Notes under the pieces: model-generated | Told to the model about the DNA's origin: nothing | Databases searched by the model: none | What the model saw: the letters and a program-made list of their open reading frames with translations, nothing else | Shown here: positions 14,001-27,588 of the stretch, piece by piece | How positions within the stretch are numbered: position 1 is the first letter of the stretch | How the letters are laid out: every line of letters starts with the position of its first letter | DNA from: Camarhynchus parvulus | Lineage: Eukaryota > Chordata > Aves > Passeriformes > Thraupidae | Assembly: GCF_901933205.1 (NCBI RefSeq) | Contig: NC_044572.1 | Span: forward strand, 76,133,465 to 76,197,464 | Direction: 5' to 3' | DNA: 64,000 bases | Made by a program: the position numbers and the translations under genes

Positions 14001-17000
14001 ACAATAGACAGCCAAGAACATAATTATTTTTCAATGAGAAAATAGAACTTTGAGGAGAAGGTATTATTTAATTTTAAAATATCCATTTACCTAAAGCTAT
14101 GTAAGATAAATTCTTCTGCACACTTTCCACTTTTTCTTTAACTTATGGGACAATGTTCATGTAAATACTATTTCTTTTACTTGAGCAATACTAGAATACC
14201 AAATGTTGCACAATTTTACATCATGATGTCAACTGCAGATACTTCTTGTACATCCCCATTATAGAAAAATATTTTACATCTGTTTTTAAAAACATGTATT
14301 TCATGGATTAAAAGCAGGACAAATTAAGTACATTTCAAATTTAACTGTGAGTCTCTAGAAATTTGGATGCCTTGGTGTCTTTGGTTGCTATTTCAAAAGT
14401 CTAGCATATTTTCTTATTCTTGTTGTTAACTGTGAGTTGCTAGTTACCATGAAGAACGGCAATTGTCCATGAAAAGATGGAAATTGTCCATAATGTGCTG
14501 AAAAAAATTTCATGCAGAACTTGCAAGTATATTGTCAGGCGCAAAATGCAGCAAAACTTTTGCACATCACACCAGGCCTCTACATGAGTGCTGTTTCAAA
14601 ACACCAGCCAGTCAACAACTGTAATATAAAACAGTTTTTAAAACATTTTCAGAACTTGTGTTTTACTAGTCTGGAAGTTGTACTGAAGTAAATGTGAAAA
14701 TGAGGGGTTTGTTATGTCTTAAAATCAAAAACTTGCATTAGTGGCAGTTCAAGTTTTTATGGACTGCAGTGGGTCATGATAAATCTAGAAAGACAAAAGA
14801 AGCAGTAACACTTTGAAAAAAATGTGCGAATAGGTAGGAATTACCTGATTAAAAACCTTTGAGCTCAGAAATTGTATTTATTCTGGGGAAAGCTTTTGTG
14901 AAGCAGGGAAATACACAGAAAAGGTTCTTAGATTTCCCCAGTTTACATACATATGGGATCCAAAATGTTTTTGTAAAAGCCCACAAAAAGCATGGTAAAA
15001 TTAAGAAAAGTTATTTACAGTCTCATTCACTGGATTGATATGTTTATTTTTTTTTATTCCTACTCATGAAATTATAGTCCTCTTTGTAACAGTCAGGGTC
15101 GCTTTGTCACTTTGTTATTGCAGTCATTACATGACATATCTGTGGAGAGGGCTGGTGATAAGCTTCTGCTCTGATCATGAACCCTCTGACTTACACAAAA
15201 ATGGTGTTCAAAGTAGCAGAGCTGGGATTTTTCATTATCAATGGATTTTGAGGCACAGATGATCTTTCAAATTTATGGAAACACTCCCTCATTCCCTCAA
15301 CGTGATGCTGGGGATCTTTTTCTACGGTGTCACGTAGTACTTCTTGTTTCTAGCAAACAGGAAGTGTTCTATATTAAAGGAAGAAGAAAAGTGTAGTGTC
15401 TGTAAACAATAAATAAAAAAAAAAAAGATACTCTTTTCTAAGAGAGATGCAGAAGAAGGGTGATCAGATGTGAGAGTTGTAATGGAAATGCTTCTGTACA
15501 GAAGCAGTTTATTTACAAATATAAATTTCATCCAACAAGAAGAAAAGCTGTAGACCACATGAAAGAGATGAAATAACATTCCAGATGCAAAACCAGAACA
15601 TGATTTTAAGGGTTTAATACTGCATAAGCAGTGAATCAATACCCCAATTTGTTAATATTCTGATATTCAATGTTACGATACTACTTCCTAATATTTCAAC
15701 AGCATATAACAAAGAAGTCTTAACAAATAAAATGACCAAAAAGGAAAAAAATAATTTCAATAATAAAAACATGTATATATTTTACTTGGAAAATGCATTT
15801 TTATGCTTTGATAGGGAGTTCACAAAAATATGGAGATTAAATCCTTCTTAAACAATGATATATGCAGTCCTTGATGACACATGGTAGTGCATTCTTTTCA
15901 GTTTCTTCAGAATGAAATAACTTTTTCACCTGAAATAGAAGCCATTGGACAGTAGCTAACCTGTTTTCTTTACACAATCTTTAAAATTTCTCTGCAAATT
16001 AGCTTCAAAGACATCAAACTCAAAAATGTGTGAACGTTTTGTGGAAGAATGGGATAAAAGGAAGCTGGTAAATTAATTATCTCTCCTTGATCTTTTCCAC
16101 ATAATATTTTTTTCCTAATCAAACTCTGTAATTGAGTAAGTAATCAGGTCCCTGGCAAAAAATTTTCCTCTAGCTGATTTTACATGGCTTACAAATACTA
16201 CATCAGAAAATCACACATTTATTTTTTTCTCTTCTTATTAGTATTTCTTAGGAAGAGCAAAGCAAAAAGAAGTAATTTAGAATATCACATGAGTACACAG
16301 CAGAGTTGTTTTCCCAGAGCTTAAAAATTAATGTGCTGTCTTCAGATCTTTCATAGTGTAAACAGTATTAGCTGTAGCACTGTCGAACAAACAAGCAAAC
16401 AAATAAATGGTACTTTCAAAAAGAGTTTGAGTAGTATTATACTTACACCTATGTGCTGCAGGGAGCTATTTCTGTCACTCTCAATATCAGGAGAAGCTCT
16501 ATGCATAGAGATCACACATAGTATAAAATTCATTGATCAGGGTTTTAGAGAACTAATAGTTTTTTCACATATTGAAAAATCCTAAATAATCCATAGGTTG
16601 GCATTCCTGTTCAATAAAAGATATACATCTTTTCTCTTTGGAAGGCTCTATTACAAGAGATTTTTTTCCCTTTTTGCCTTCTGTATTGGAAATAGAAAGA
16701 AAAATAAGAGTTTGATTTCCTCTTTGTACACATGAAAAAAAAAAGTGCAATGAGAGTAACTTGACAAAAGAAGCACCAGAAATCAAGGTCAAAATCACCT
16801 GTAGAAAGTCTGCAGAAAGAGTGTGTGGAAACACACTGCTTTTATGCATGCTTTTAGTCCATTGTTGTCACAAATGTACAATGTTTTTCAGTGAAGAATA
16901 GTTTTTCACTTCATCAGTGACATTCCAAGGCCCAAACTCTTGCATCTCTAGGGGTTTTAGTTTGGTTTTTTGGGGTTTTTTTAATGTATTTACTGTTTTT

Positions 17001-17945
17001 CTGACCTTGACCTCTTCAGTGTCTTAAGCAAACATCCTTTCATGTGAAAGCAGGCTGACTTGAGCAGGTGATGCAAGTCACGATATTGGCACGTAGGACT
17101 GCCTTTGGCATCTTTGAGGTTAAATGCATCTGTGACTGTGTTGCTGAATGCTGAGGCATTTACAGACAAAGAGCTTCAGTGGTCTAAGTGAGAGGTTTGC
17201 AGGACCTGTGCCCAAGAGTACTTCCATGTACTGAAAAGCTTCTATTTCCCATTACTGCTTGTGCCCATCTGTAGGGATGGTAAGATTTTTAGAAGTGCTT
17301 TATGCTGGCCTATCATCACCTTGTTATGATTTAGTAACACAAACAGAAGCAAAACATTCTTCTTACAATGATGATGATGTATGGTCAAGGCTTATTTGAG
17401 TAGCAGTATATGATCAAGGCACTTGGATTCAAACTGTCAAATTTATGGTCCTCCTGAATGGATCTAGGAATCTAAGTTATCACCATAGAATTACATAGAT
17501 TACAGATTTATTGATTTTAAAGTAAGATTTACGGACAGTAATTGTGAAGGGGCCCTGAAAACTGAAGACCAAATATGATTTTTTTTTCTTATTTTTATTA
17601 ATTTGCTTCTGTTCAAATCTTTGAAACTCTTAAAAAACTCTAAAACCCGTATACTATGTAAATCATAGTTCTTGGGGAAAAAGAAATATATTCTATGCCC
17701 ATCACAGCATTTGCCTAAGTGAAAGATGTCTGAAATGAAAGCTTACTGCTGTGAAGAGAGCTCAGATAAAAATTTCATCAGAGTGTAATTATTTTTCTTC
17801 CATATGGAAGATGCACAGTATGGACACATAGTACACTAAAAGAACAATTTGGGATTCTATTTTTCTTAAAAATATATAGTGTCCTTTGAAAACAAAATTA
17901 CAGGCTTTTTATATATAACAATTTATTGTGTTGTTGTAGAATGAC

Positions 17946-17975
17946 TTTTCTTTTTTCTTTTTCTTTTTCTTTTTC
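17946..17975. repeat. (TTTTC)n short tandem repeat
   Basis: About five to six copies of a TTTTC/TTTTTC unit, slightly irregular. Confidence 0.8.
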
Positions 17976-20900
17976 ATTCCCTGGAGTTCTTTTGTTTAGA
18001 GAGAAAATAGAAGCTAATGTTGACCACTTGTGGCTGCTTTAGTACGCCTGATGTTGTTTCAGATGTGATTGCTCATGCACCTGCATACTTCTGCCATTGC
18101 AGTTTCCCTAATGGCTGCAGCAAAGGAGCAGACTTCAGAGAAGCCGCTTGCAAACAGAAACATCTTGCAAGAACAGATGTTTGTGTGCTATAGTGTTATA
18201 TTGTGAAGTTAATATTGTTTCAGTTGTGTTTTTCTTGGATGATTGCAATCCAATTATTTTTCTTCTATCTCAGAAAACTCATTCAGCAGATGGGGGAAAT
18301 TGCGGTTTTCTATTTTCTTCCTCTGTTTGACAAGGGTTTGGAATAACTTTTTGTCAGTTTGTGGACACTGCTACAGATAGTACACTTATCTCCTTGGCTA
18401 ATGATTCCCTCTGAAAATTCCATCAAAATGTGTGACATTGCCCAGAGCAGCGTCTTTCATTAAAATATATATTATAGCTCAGACCAAGGGAAGCAAGTCA
18501 GCAGCAAATCTGACAATGTTTTTATTGCATAGACACAATGAACATTTCAGTAGTATCAGCTAGACTCTGCTTTTGTAGTGTGTACCATCAAGAAAAAATT
18601 TAAATGCAGTTTTTACTACTAATAATAACATTTCTTTTAAATTAACTGTTTTGTCTATATAAATGTCAAAGGAGGCCAGTATGATTGTAGTTCTTATTAG
18701 AGGGAAGATTAAAATATTTTTACTCAGTGTGTTAGTGCTCTGCCATTAAATCTTTATATATATCTCCACATTTTGATGTTTTTAGTGAGGCAATAAACTG
18801 TCCTGTGTAACAAAAGCAAAGTAACTTAATACAATCCTCTAGTTTTGTTAAAGCTCATACCTCATGTTTAGCTAATTTTGTCATTCTTCTGGGCTGGGCA
18901 CTCACTGGTAGACATTACTGTAGTAGTGTTGTGCTGGGTCCCTCTTGTCAAGTTAAACTATTGACAGTGACAATAAAATTAAGGAGGGGAGATTCTGCTG
19001 CTTTCCTTGAAAGAATGTGGTGCTCTCTGAACTGAACACAATATTTATTCAAGACATAATGGTAGTTATGGGAGTTACTACCATAACTCAGGCTTTGCTT
19101 TTGGAATCCTGTATGAGTTATTTTATTTTTTATTATTTTGCAACAATAATTTTAATTATCTGCAGTTATTTCAAAATACTTTAAGTGTTTATGTACATAA
19201 CCACTTTAAGTTCATTAGATTAGCGCAAGTTCTTGATTTTTTCCAATCAGCCTTGGATTTTAATTTAGTTCGTATAAGGCAATCTCTTCATAATATTTTT
19301 TGTTTCCGGAACAAGATATATCCAGATCATATATCAAGAATTTATTGGTAGTCCAATTAAAAATACTGTAAAAGTCATAAGCAGTCCACTTAAAATGCCA
19401 CTTACACTACGCTCCAATAATGCAGATTTTTCAACTAAAGCAAACAGGAGGAAGCAGTCATGCAGTTAAATCACTAATAGACAACTCTTCTGCTTTACAA
19501 TTGCCCCTCTTATCCAGGCTTTTTTCTCTTCTCGTCATGCATAGTTCCTGGTTGCAGCTTGTTTTCCTGAGGCAAGTGCAGGGGAGCATGGTGATCAATG
19601 TGAGTTTTTAACATTCTGCATTCCCAGGAGAAGTAAGATGTTGGCTTTCTTCTCAATTTTTGGATTGAGTTTTGGTTTTGTAGGACCTACTGATGTGTTT
19701 TTTTTCCCATTGGGCCTCTTTCCTATTGTCCAGTAGTGTCTGCCTATGTGTGGTCTGTTGCTTGACAAGTTTAAATATTTGGATGTATGAAGTGGCTACA
19801 CATCAGCCAATACAACGCAGATGTATGAAGTGGATTGGTAGTGAATTAGGCCAGTGACTAAGCCGCAGTCACCTGATATTTGTGGTTGTGATTTAGGCTT
19901 TAGCCACTTGATCATTTTTCAGTTACAAACAGTAACAACACTTTACTAGGTGGGTAATTAGCCTTCAATCTGTGAATTCATTTTACAGCAGTTAATATGC
20001 TAGTGCATCAAAAAAAGTATTTAAAGATTCATAGTGTCAAAATTAATATAAGAATATAAAGAATATACTTATTAACTGAAATATTTGCATCTATCTGCAA
20101 ATCATGCATTTGATTAATGTAGCTCTTCTGCAGTTTCTGCAGGAATTCAAAAAGAAAATGAGCTTTTAAATGGACTGATGGAAGAAAAATGTTGAAGTCT
20201 TAGCAAAACAGGGACACCTTGATTACTGTTCTGCAAAATCAGTCATTCACTGCTGATGTGGGATAGTTAAAGACTGAGGAACCATCATAAATCTTCCTGG
20301 ATACAACTTGCTACTAAATATGTCACGAAGTGTAGGCCACCAGGTTGACAAAGAGGATATTCCAGATATGTCCATTTGCTATCATTTTCATCTTCTTCTT
20401 TCCCTAAAAAAAATCAGAGAAATAAAGACAGGAATAATGACTGAAGGGGATGAAAGTTGAAATCTTTCTGGCAGCTTCTGGTTGTGGACAGATTCAGAAT
20501 ATTAAACAGATATATTCTTGTTGGAAGCATAACCAAATCTGTGCTAATGTTTGCAGAATGTTTCCAGTCCATTACTTAGAATAGAGTTCACATTTCCACG
20601 GGGAATTCAGAATTCTGCACTGACTGCAGTTTGAAGAATTGGAGACATTGCTGTCAGAGATCAGCAGAATCAGGAAGCTCCCTGGGACTGGGACACTGGA
20701 GACTCCCCCAGTGGTTCTGGCTGGGCCACATCCTTTCTAGGGATCTGATTTAAGAATTCCCCAGGTCACACGAATTAGGTCTGAACAAAACATGGGTTGG
20801 CTTGCATTTGTATTTCTTAGTGACATTCTCCTCTGTGCCAAATTAATCTGAAAGAGAAATAGCTATAGCAGTTCCAAGCAGAGAGAAAGGTCACTATTGT

Positions 20901-21701
20901 TCAGCTAGATTTTGCTCCCTCAATGTCTTTTAGAAACTATTATGAGCAGCACTGCAGAAATACACTCTCCCAAACCATGTATTTGTAACCTAAGAGGTGA
21001 ATAACATTTATTCTAATTGGAAATGGTTTTTGTGGAGTAAACCTCTTGTTGTGGAGATGATTTCATAGTACAGAGAGAAAAGAGAGAAGTGCACCATGCT
21101 CAGGGACATAAATCTCTAGTTAATCTAGTAAACATTGTCTGAAGTAGAGATTCCCAGGGGCTCTCTCAGCACAACACATATTGCAAATAAGCATTTGAGA
21201 GAAGTCTTGATATTTTTCCACTTGGACCAATTTGTACTAAGATGGAAGAATTAAAGAAGACAAACAGTTCTTTAATCTTTACTTTGCAGGAAAACTGAAA
21301 TATAAACAACTGACAAAGAAAATGCGATTTTGCTATGCAAAATCCTCCTTTGTGAGTTTAAAATTCAGCATTAGAAGTTAAAAGGCATAAATCAAAGTGT
21401 TGTATTTCAAACAATATAAGACATATCTGGAAGTAAGGAAGCAGGAGCTTCTTTTGGCTTTTACTCCTTTTCAGTTGTTGCCTTACAACTGCAGTTTAAA
21501 ATACCTAGTTGTAAATGGAAGGCTTTCAGTGCTTATTAATATACAGATAGTTTTCTTCTGATGATACTCTTGCTTATATTTTTCAGTTGAAGCTTATTGA
21601 GTAACACAATGTTTAGCAGGATTAACATATAATTTATTGACCATGAAAGCAGCTGAGTATCTTTTGTGTTTCCTAACTTTTCTTTTAGATGTAAAAGATG
21701 T

Positions 21702-21743
21702 AAAATACAGATTTATTTTTGATTCAAAATAAATCTGTATTTT
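21702..21743. repeat. Perfect inverted repeat: 18-bp arms, 6-nt loop
   Basis: Left arm 21702-21719 (AAAATACAGATTTATTTT), loop TGATTC at 21720-21725, right arm 21726-21743, the exact reverse complement of the left. All 18 pairs match. The stem is AT-rich. It could fold as a hairpin in RNA or extrude as a cruciform in DNA. It is not flanked by recognisable transposon ends. Confidence 0.9.
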
Positions 21744-24180
21744 CTTCACTGATGACAAGTAAAAAAAGTGATTTCTTCACAATAAAAAATAGCTAATGTT
21801 ATTAATTTTCAAAATGGTCCATGCATTTTGTGCCATCATAATGAATTTGTGAATGTGTCTTTCTGCAGTATGGGATTGGAATGGCATGCCTATATTCATA
21901 TTTGGTGTTTTGAAGAACCTTACTTTTTATATTCTACAGCAATTCCTTATTCTGTGTATTTCTTACCTAGTAATTTTTAAATTGATTAGTGTGTTCATAA
22001 TTCCAGTTATAGATGAGGTGATTTTTTCTGGGATCTCTATTTGGTATACCTGAATATACTTCTACATATTTCCCTGTAGAGGTAAAAGGAAAGAAGTACG
22101 ATGGAAAGCCTTCAGATCTTTTTCAGTTTAGATTAATTTTGAGTTCCTTATAAACTCATTAAATTTGTCATTATACTGTTGACATTTGCAAACACTAGCA
22201 TTGAGGGCTCATTTTATCCCAAAAGGATCCTACAATGCTAATTGTTTCTGAGAAATTAAAATAGCAGTAAACCTATTCTAGAATACCCACTACTCTTGTT
22301 CTTAGAAATAAATCACTTAAAATAACATTTTGACTGTAGGAAGTTTGAATTCTTGGTGTTTTATATAGAATGAATTATTCCTTTGTTGATACAGTGTTAT
22401 TCTAAGGACAGGAAGCAATTAATTTTGCCAATGACCACTGTAAATGAAATGTATAAGGCTGTTCTGCTGCCCTATAAAAGCATGCCAAACAGACCCTTTT
22501 GCTACTTCTTTCTTTTTTTGATTAAGAAAAGAATAAAAAGGGTCCACAGTTTTTATTGGAACTGTTCATGTTGGTTATTCAGTCAGATCTTCATGTGACT
22601 CAGATAAATATATAGTGCATTGACTGAAGTTGTGCTGGAATTTTTATGAGTTGAAAAACTTCAATTTATTAAATTTCTCTTTTCCAAATCCCCTCCCATA
22701 AAATATATAAATTATGTGCAACACCATAATTTCATTAATTTATTAAAAATATTAAAAATCTCATCAAGAACCATATGCTTACTCCTTTTACAAAAGACAA
22801 GGTAGATAGTTTCAAGGGCAAGACAAAGACTCAGAAAAAAAGATACACCTAGTGTGTGAGAAAATACCATCACCTCTGTATCATGTGTTTTAAATTTAAA
22901 AAAAAGATGTTTTCTACCATACAAATCTTATTTTCTTTCTATTCAACCCTCTATGGTTTTTGAACTAAGAATGAAAACAGGAAAATAACACCTTGCATCT
23001 TATGAATTAAAAATATGTTATTTTCTTTCTGTTTTGCTCAGGTTCTATATCAAAATTTCATAATGACACACTGCAGATATTAAAAAATATTCAGGGCAGT
23101 AGGATAAGGATAAAAATGTCTTCTTAAAATAAGAAAGTTTCCCTCTTGATTTCACATCACAGTATAACTGCACAATACCTGAGGCTGTTCATTTCTGCAT
23201 TATCACTTTGTTATTATTATGCTCCTCAATAAATACATTATGTTCTTAAAGTTGTTTCAAAGGAAAAAAAACAAATTCATAAAACTCAGTTTATACAAAA
23301 ATCACCCTGTCTTATCAAAGAACACATGTTCATTTGGTTATAAACAGGCAATTCTTTAAAGTCAAGTTAGGAACAGTGAGGCAGTGGGAAGCCATTTCAT
23401 GTTATCTTTTAACATGCCAATCTACTTACTAAGTTTTCCTTCCACCCTCCACTCCCCTAACAAAATAAAACTTTACTGTACTAAAGGAAGAGTATAATAT
23501 ATTTAATTTGTATTTCATAGTACAAGGTGTCATGAACAATGAAGATGCTGAAAGTCTCTGTCAAACTTCACCATTTAACTAGAAATGATTTAAATACAAG
23601 CAAATTAGATAACTTTCTATCTTAAAATAAAGAACAAAATCCAAAGAAAAAGCCAATATTTTGTCGTGGAATAGAGTAGTTCTGGACAGACATCTGCCAC
23701 TGGCACAGTGTGCAGTTTCCTTTCACAGTAAATAATGCTGTCCTTGGGGCCACAGAGGAAAATGTAGGTGGGACTGAATTACCGTCATTGCAGTAGACAA
23801 TTCTCAGTGGGAATGCATCTGGTTTAGTGGTTAGGACAGGGTTTCAAGCAATGAGTGCTGTAAAATAATGACGAGAAGGACTAAAACCAAAACTAAATCA
23901 AACAAAAACCATCACAGTTACTAGAATGTTCTTGACTTAGGGAAGTTTTCTAGAATGGATGCATAACCCAAGAAGTCCCAGTTTAAGTAATTAACTATGC
24001 TGGGTGGAAAATTACCCTCAACAAAGTGACTGTGTTGCCAGAAAGATCATATGACAATTTATAGCAAGCACTGGGAGAGGTGAAAACAAAATAGAAGAGT
24101 GCAGACTGTAATATATAGTTTTTATACCTTATGAAAAATTTAATTAATTTTATATGATTTTATGTGTTTTTATTCTACAG

Positions 24181-24475
24181 CTGCATTCCAATTCCGACAA
24201 AGGTGATGGATCAGTCAAATACATTCTTACTGGAGAAGGGGCAGGGACTATATTTATTATTGATGACACAACTGGAGACATCCATTCAACCAAAAGCCTA
24301 GATCGAGAGCAGAAGACACACTACGTGCTTCATGCCCAAGCTATTGACAGACGGACAAACAAGCCACTCGAGCCCGAATCTGAGTTCATTATCAAAGTGC
24401 AGGATATCAACGACAATGCACCAAAATTTACAGATGGACCATACATTGTTACTGTGCCAGAGATGTCTGAAATGG
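24181..24475 (+). CDS. CDH18: Internal exon of a type II cadherin, EC1 to start of EC2 (probable cadherin-18)
   Basis: Seen: a polypyrimidine stretch and ACAG acceptor end at 24180, the open frame starts with CTG, and the exon ends ATGG before a GTAAG donor at 24476. The 295 nt encode 98 codons plus one base. Key motifs by exon residue are the calcium-binding LDRE (40-43), QAI (53-55, the site where type I cadherins have HAV), and the DINDNAP inter-repeat linker (75-81), followed by the first strand of EC2 ([12 protein letters not shown]). Known: type II cadherins are calcium-dependent homophilic adhesion proteins of the plasma membrane. The 295 nt then 120 nt exon pair is, as I recall it, the usual gene structure of the family. 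Inferred: CDH18 rather than CDH12, because [15 protein letters not shown] and [16 protein letters not shown] match remembered CDH18. The tryptophans that swap between partners (W2/W4) would be in the preceding exon, which is not in the window. The cadherin call is near certain; the paralogue is likely. Confidence 0.93.
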
Positions 24476-26989
24476 GTAAGGAAAACAAACTGTGCTATTC
24501 AACAGTCTTTTAACAAGTGCAAATGTCACATACTGTTTGTCAAAGTTATCATCACATCATTGAGTGTATGTTAAAAACATTGGAGTTAAGAGATGAGAAG
24601 AAGAGATGATAAGACATGAAATACAACCCATATGTTACTTGTGACATTCACAGTAAGGAAACAATATGCACACACACATGCTGGTTGAAAGAGAAGAGTC
24701 ACTATTAATCTTTAATTATTTAACATACATGTTTTAATGTATGTTTTAACATAAATTCTTTGGCAAATTGTAATTTCCATTCTAGAAAAAAGATGTATTC
24801 ATATATCCTCATTCAACTTTGCAAACTTTATATATCCTCATGCAAACTTTAAGGCATTCTCTTAGGTTTACATGAGCAGTTTATACAATTCACAGAATTA
24901 AACACAAAGGAACAGTAGTTCCCTAGATTATTTTAGACATATGTTTATTTATCAAGTTTCTTATTAAGTGAACTGAAGTTCAAAAAGATACCAATCTTTG
25001 GTTTTCTCTTTTACATTGTTCAGATATTCTTATTCTATGAGGTGCTGCATTATGCAATCAGTTTTCTTTATTTAATACTTCTCTGGTGTTGAAGTTACTT
25101 TATAACTTTCCTCTAATAGAAGAATTGCCAACGGAATTTTTTACAAGGACAAAAGAGCAGCATTTCTGTGAGTAATATCATAAATCCAGGACAATGCAAA
25201 CAATACATGTTTGCGTGAATTGCTACAGTGAATGCATAGAGCTTCCAGTAAGGATATTCTGGCTCTGTACAAAACCTTTTCAACTCTCTTTGATAATTCA
25301 CTGTGGCACAAAGCTTTACTGCTAGAGTTGCAGTTAATTTCAGTATCATCTAAGCTTTTATCTCAGTTATCTCCCATTACACCACAAGCTATCTTAATGA
25401 GGAATTCATTTCCTTTACCAACTGTTTCCAAAAATGTGTAACTTCATCTTTCTCTTTCTTTGGTTTTCTTTGTCTTTAATGGAAACCATTTTAATTGATT
25501 ATTTCCTCCACCTTCAGAGGCATTTTATTTTCTGCATTGGAGGAAAGATAATGGAAGAGAGATCAATATTATCTTCAAAATCAGAAGTAGCTGATGTAAT
25601 AATTTTTTATTTGCATTATATTAATGAAAGTTTTATTTTTCTTTCATCTTCTCAATATTGAGAATTTTTCCATGAATGTAAGTCATAATTCTGCAGTAAT
25701 CAGAATCTGGTATTACTATTCAACTGCATCATACATGGTACTGTTTTCCAAAGAATGATTTGAATGATCTGGGTGGTATTTTATGGTGTAAAACAGAGTG
25801 GATTATGGTAAACCAATGAAGTTTTACTAGTAAAATAGAAAATTGATGCTTCTGTTTTGCATAAAACATTTTGATGTTGATGCTGAAAACCACCACACTC
25901 ATTAGTACATTAACCAGGAAACCTCAAAATTAATAACAATTTAAATTAGCAAACCAAAACCACTACAATGTTTTATAAATAAAATACTTTACTGGTTGTA
26001 CCTGAGGCAAATCATTAAAATATCTATTCCAAAAGGCTTTTGTGTTATGTGAATAAACCTGAACTTTCATATCCTAGCATACAGGCTTTCTGTTGTAGGT
26101 ATACAGTATATTTTGTTGCAGATTTATTATCTCTATTTGCTTTTTCCTCCTCTCTCTGAAAGCATTTTTATTGTCTGCAATTTCAGGAAGACTAATTCTA
26201 TTACTACCTCCACAGGATACACTCTTTGTGTCAAATGATGGAGATACCTCTGTCACTTTTATTAGTTCTATAATTAGAATAGTTTTTGGCATTTAGCTGT
26301 GGAGTCTATACATAACTGAACTTGTTGGTGTTATTCTGTGAATTTCTAAGAAGGTCTCACTCTGAATATTTCTTCTGATTTTTATATTATTACTTAAAGA
26401 TCTTTCAAAGTTACTGTCTCTCTGCAACAGTTCTCATGCTAAGTAGCATTATTTTTGACCTCCATCATTTTGCCTAGTTTCAGCAGCAGGTTCTTGTTTG
26501 TCTCCTCAAGATCCTAGCTGGTATTTTCCCCACAACTTGAACTGAATCTAGTTCTAAAAGCTGTAGGACCTTTATGGCTTTTCTTTTTCAAGTCACTGAA
26601 AAAGACAAGGGAGTAGAGAAAAGTTTTGTTAATTTTTTTGGCAAACATTAGACCACAGTTTTCAATGTGACACAAAATAAACATACTATTTATGCTTTAT
26701 GTACTATTCTGGGAGAAATGAAAGAAAATGTCTATTCCTTGCCTTCAATGAAACTTTTCCATAAAATTTGGTTCAAGAACCAAAATTTATATCTGAAATT
26801 ATTTCTTCTGTAGTATGAAAAACTCAGTTACACTGAGATCTCTGTAGTCTGCTTTAAGGTTTATAAAAGTCATCTTTATGTAAATTAAAAGAAAATAAGA
26901 TTATTTTTCAGTCAGTAAAAGACTTCCAGATGCGTCAATTGTCAGCTGCAAAATGAATGAAAATCTCCATGCAAAATTTTTAGTGCTGA

Positions 26990-27058
26990 GATAGTTTAGA
27001 AGCGAGACTAGATGACTTCTTGATGACTCTTCCAACCTTAACAATTCTGTGATTCTCT
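26990..27058 (+). mobile_element. Short CR1 LINE 3' tail
   Basis: GACTAGATGAC, then CTCTTCCAACCTTAACAATTCTGTGATTCT, follows the last ~65 nt of the CR1 consensus pattern (GGACTAGATGATCT...CCTTCCAACC...ATTCTATGATTCT). Extreme 5' truncation; the upstream limit is approximate. Confidence 0.8.
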
Positions 27059-27565
27059 GGTAAGAAGAGTATACCAAATAAATTCTGCTTAAGAAATTAA
27101 TAGGCACAGTAGACATTTCCAAACTTCTTTTGAGAGTATTCTAATGTGGGGTAGTCATAATTTCAGATAATCTGGAAGACAATGTTGTTCACAAATATGA
27201 TTTTTATTACAGGTGCCTATTTAACTTCTTGTATTGTGAATGTAAATCATGTTTTGTTGACTTTTTAGTGTTTTCAGACAGTGCTAAGAATTCTGTTAGT
27301 TAGGCAGACTATCCCTGCATTTATTAAACTTCACCTTTTTATCATTTCTTTTAATATTTTTGTTAAATATTGATCCATTTGAGATTCAGTAGTATAGACA
27401 ACTATGAAAAGTAATGCATAAATATTTACATTCTCAACAGATGTATTTTATGGAACTGCCTCATTAAAATTAAAATTTGTCTTCAGAGAGACAAATTGCA
27501 ATATTCCCTTTCAGCTTTTCTTTGAGATACAGCTTCACAAATTTTTTTCTTGTAAACTATATATT

Positions 27566-27588
27566 AAAAAAAAAAAAAAGAGAGAGAG
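27566..27588. repeat. Poly-A followed by (GA)n
   Basis: Fourteen A then about four to five GA units. Simple repeat only. Confidence 0.8.

Larger units (their letters stand above)
1..24180 (+). other. Intron upstream of the first visible cadherin exon (partial)
   Basis: No upstream cadherin exon was recognised. In particular there is no sequence for the expected RPKRGWVWNQ-type start of the mature protein. The block is AT-rich with in-frame stops throughout. Apart from the CR1 fragment at 3578-4340 and the simple tracts and palindromes listed separately, I see nothing classifiable in 1-3577, 4810-9640 or 9810-24180. That it belongs to the CDH18 transcription unit is inferred from exon phase and the absence of another gene. 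Confidence 0.7.

Noticed and set aside
24332..24574. 80-aa frame overlapping the cadherin exon
   Set aside because: Out-of-frame shadow of the 295-nt exon.
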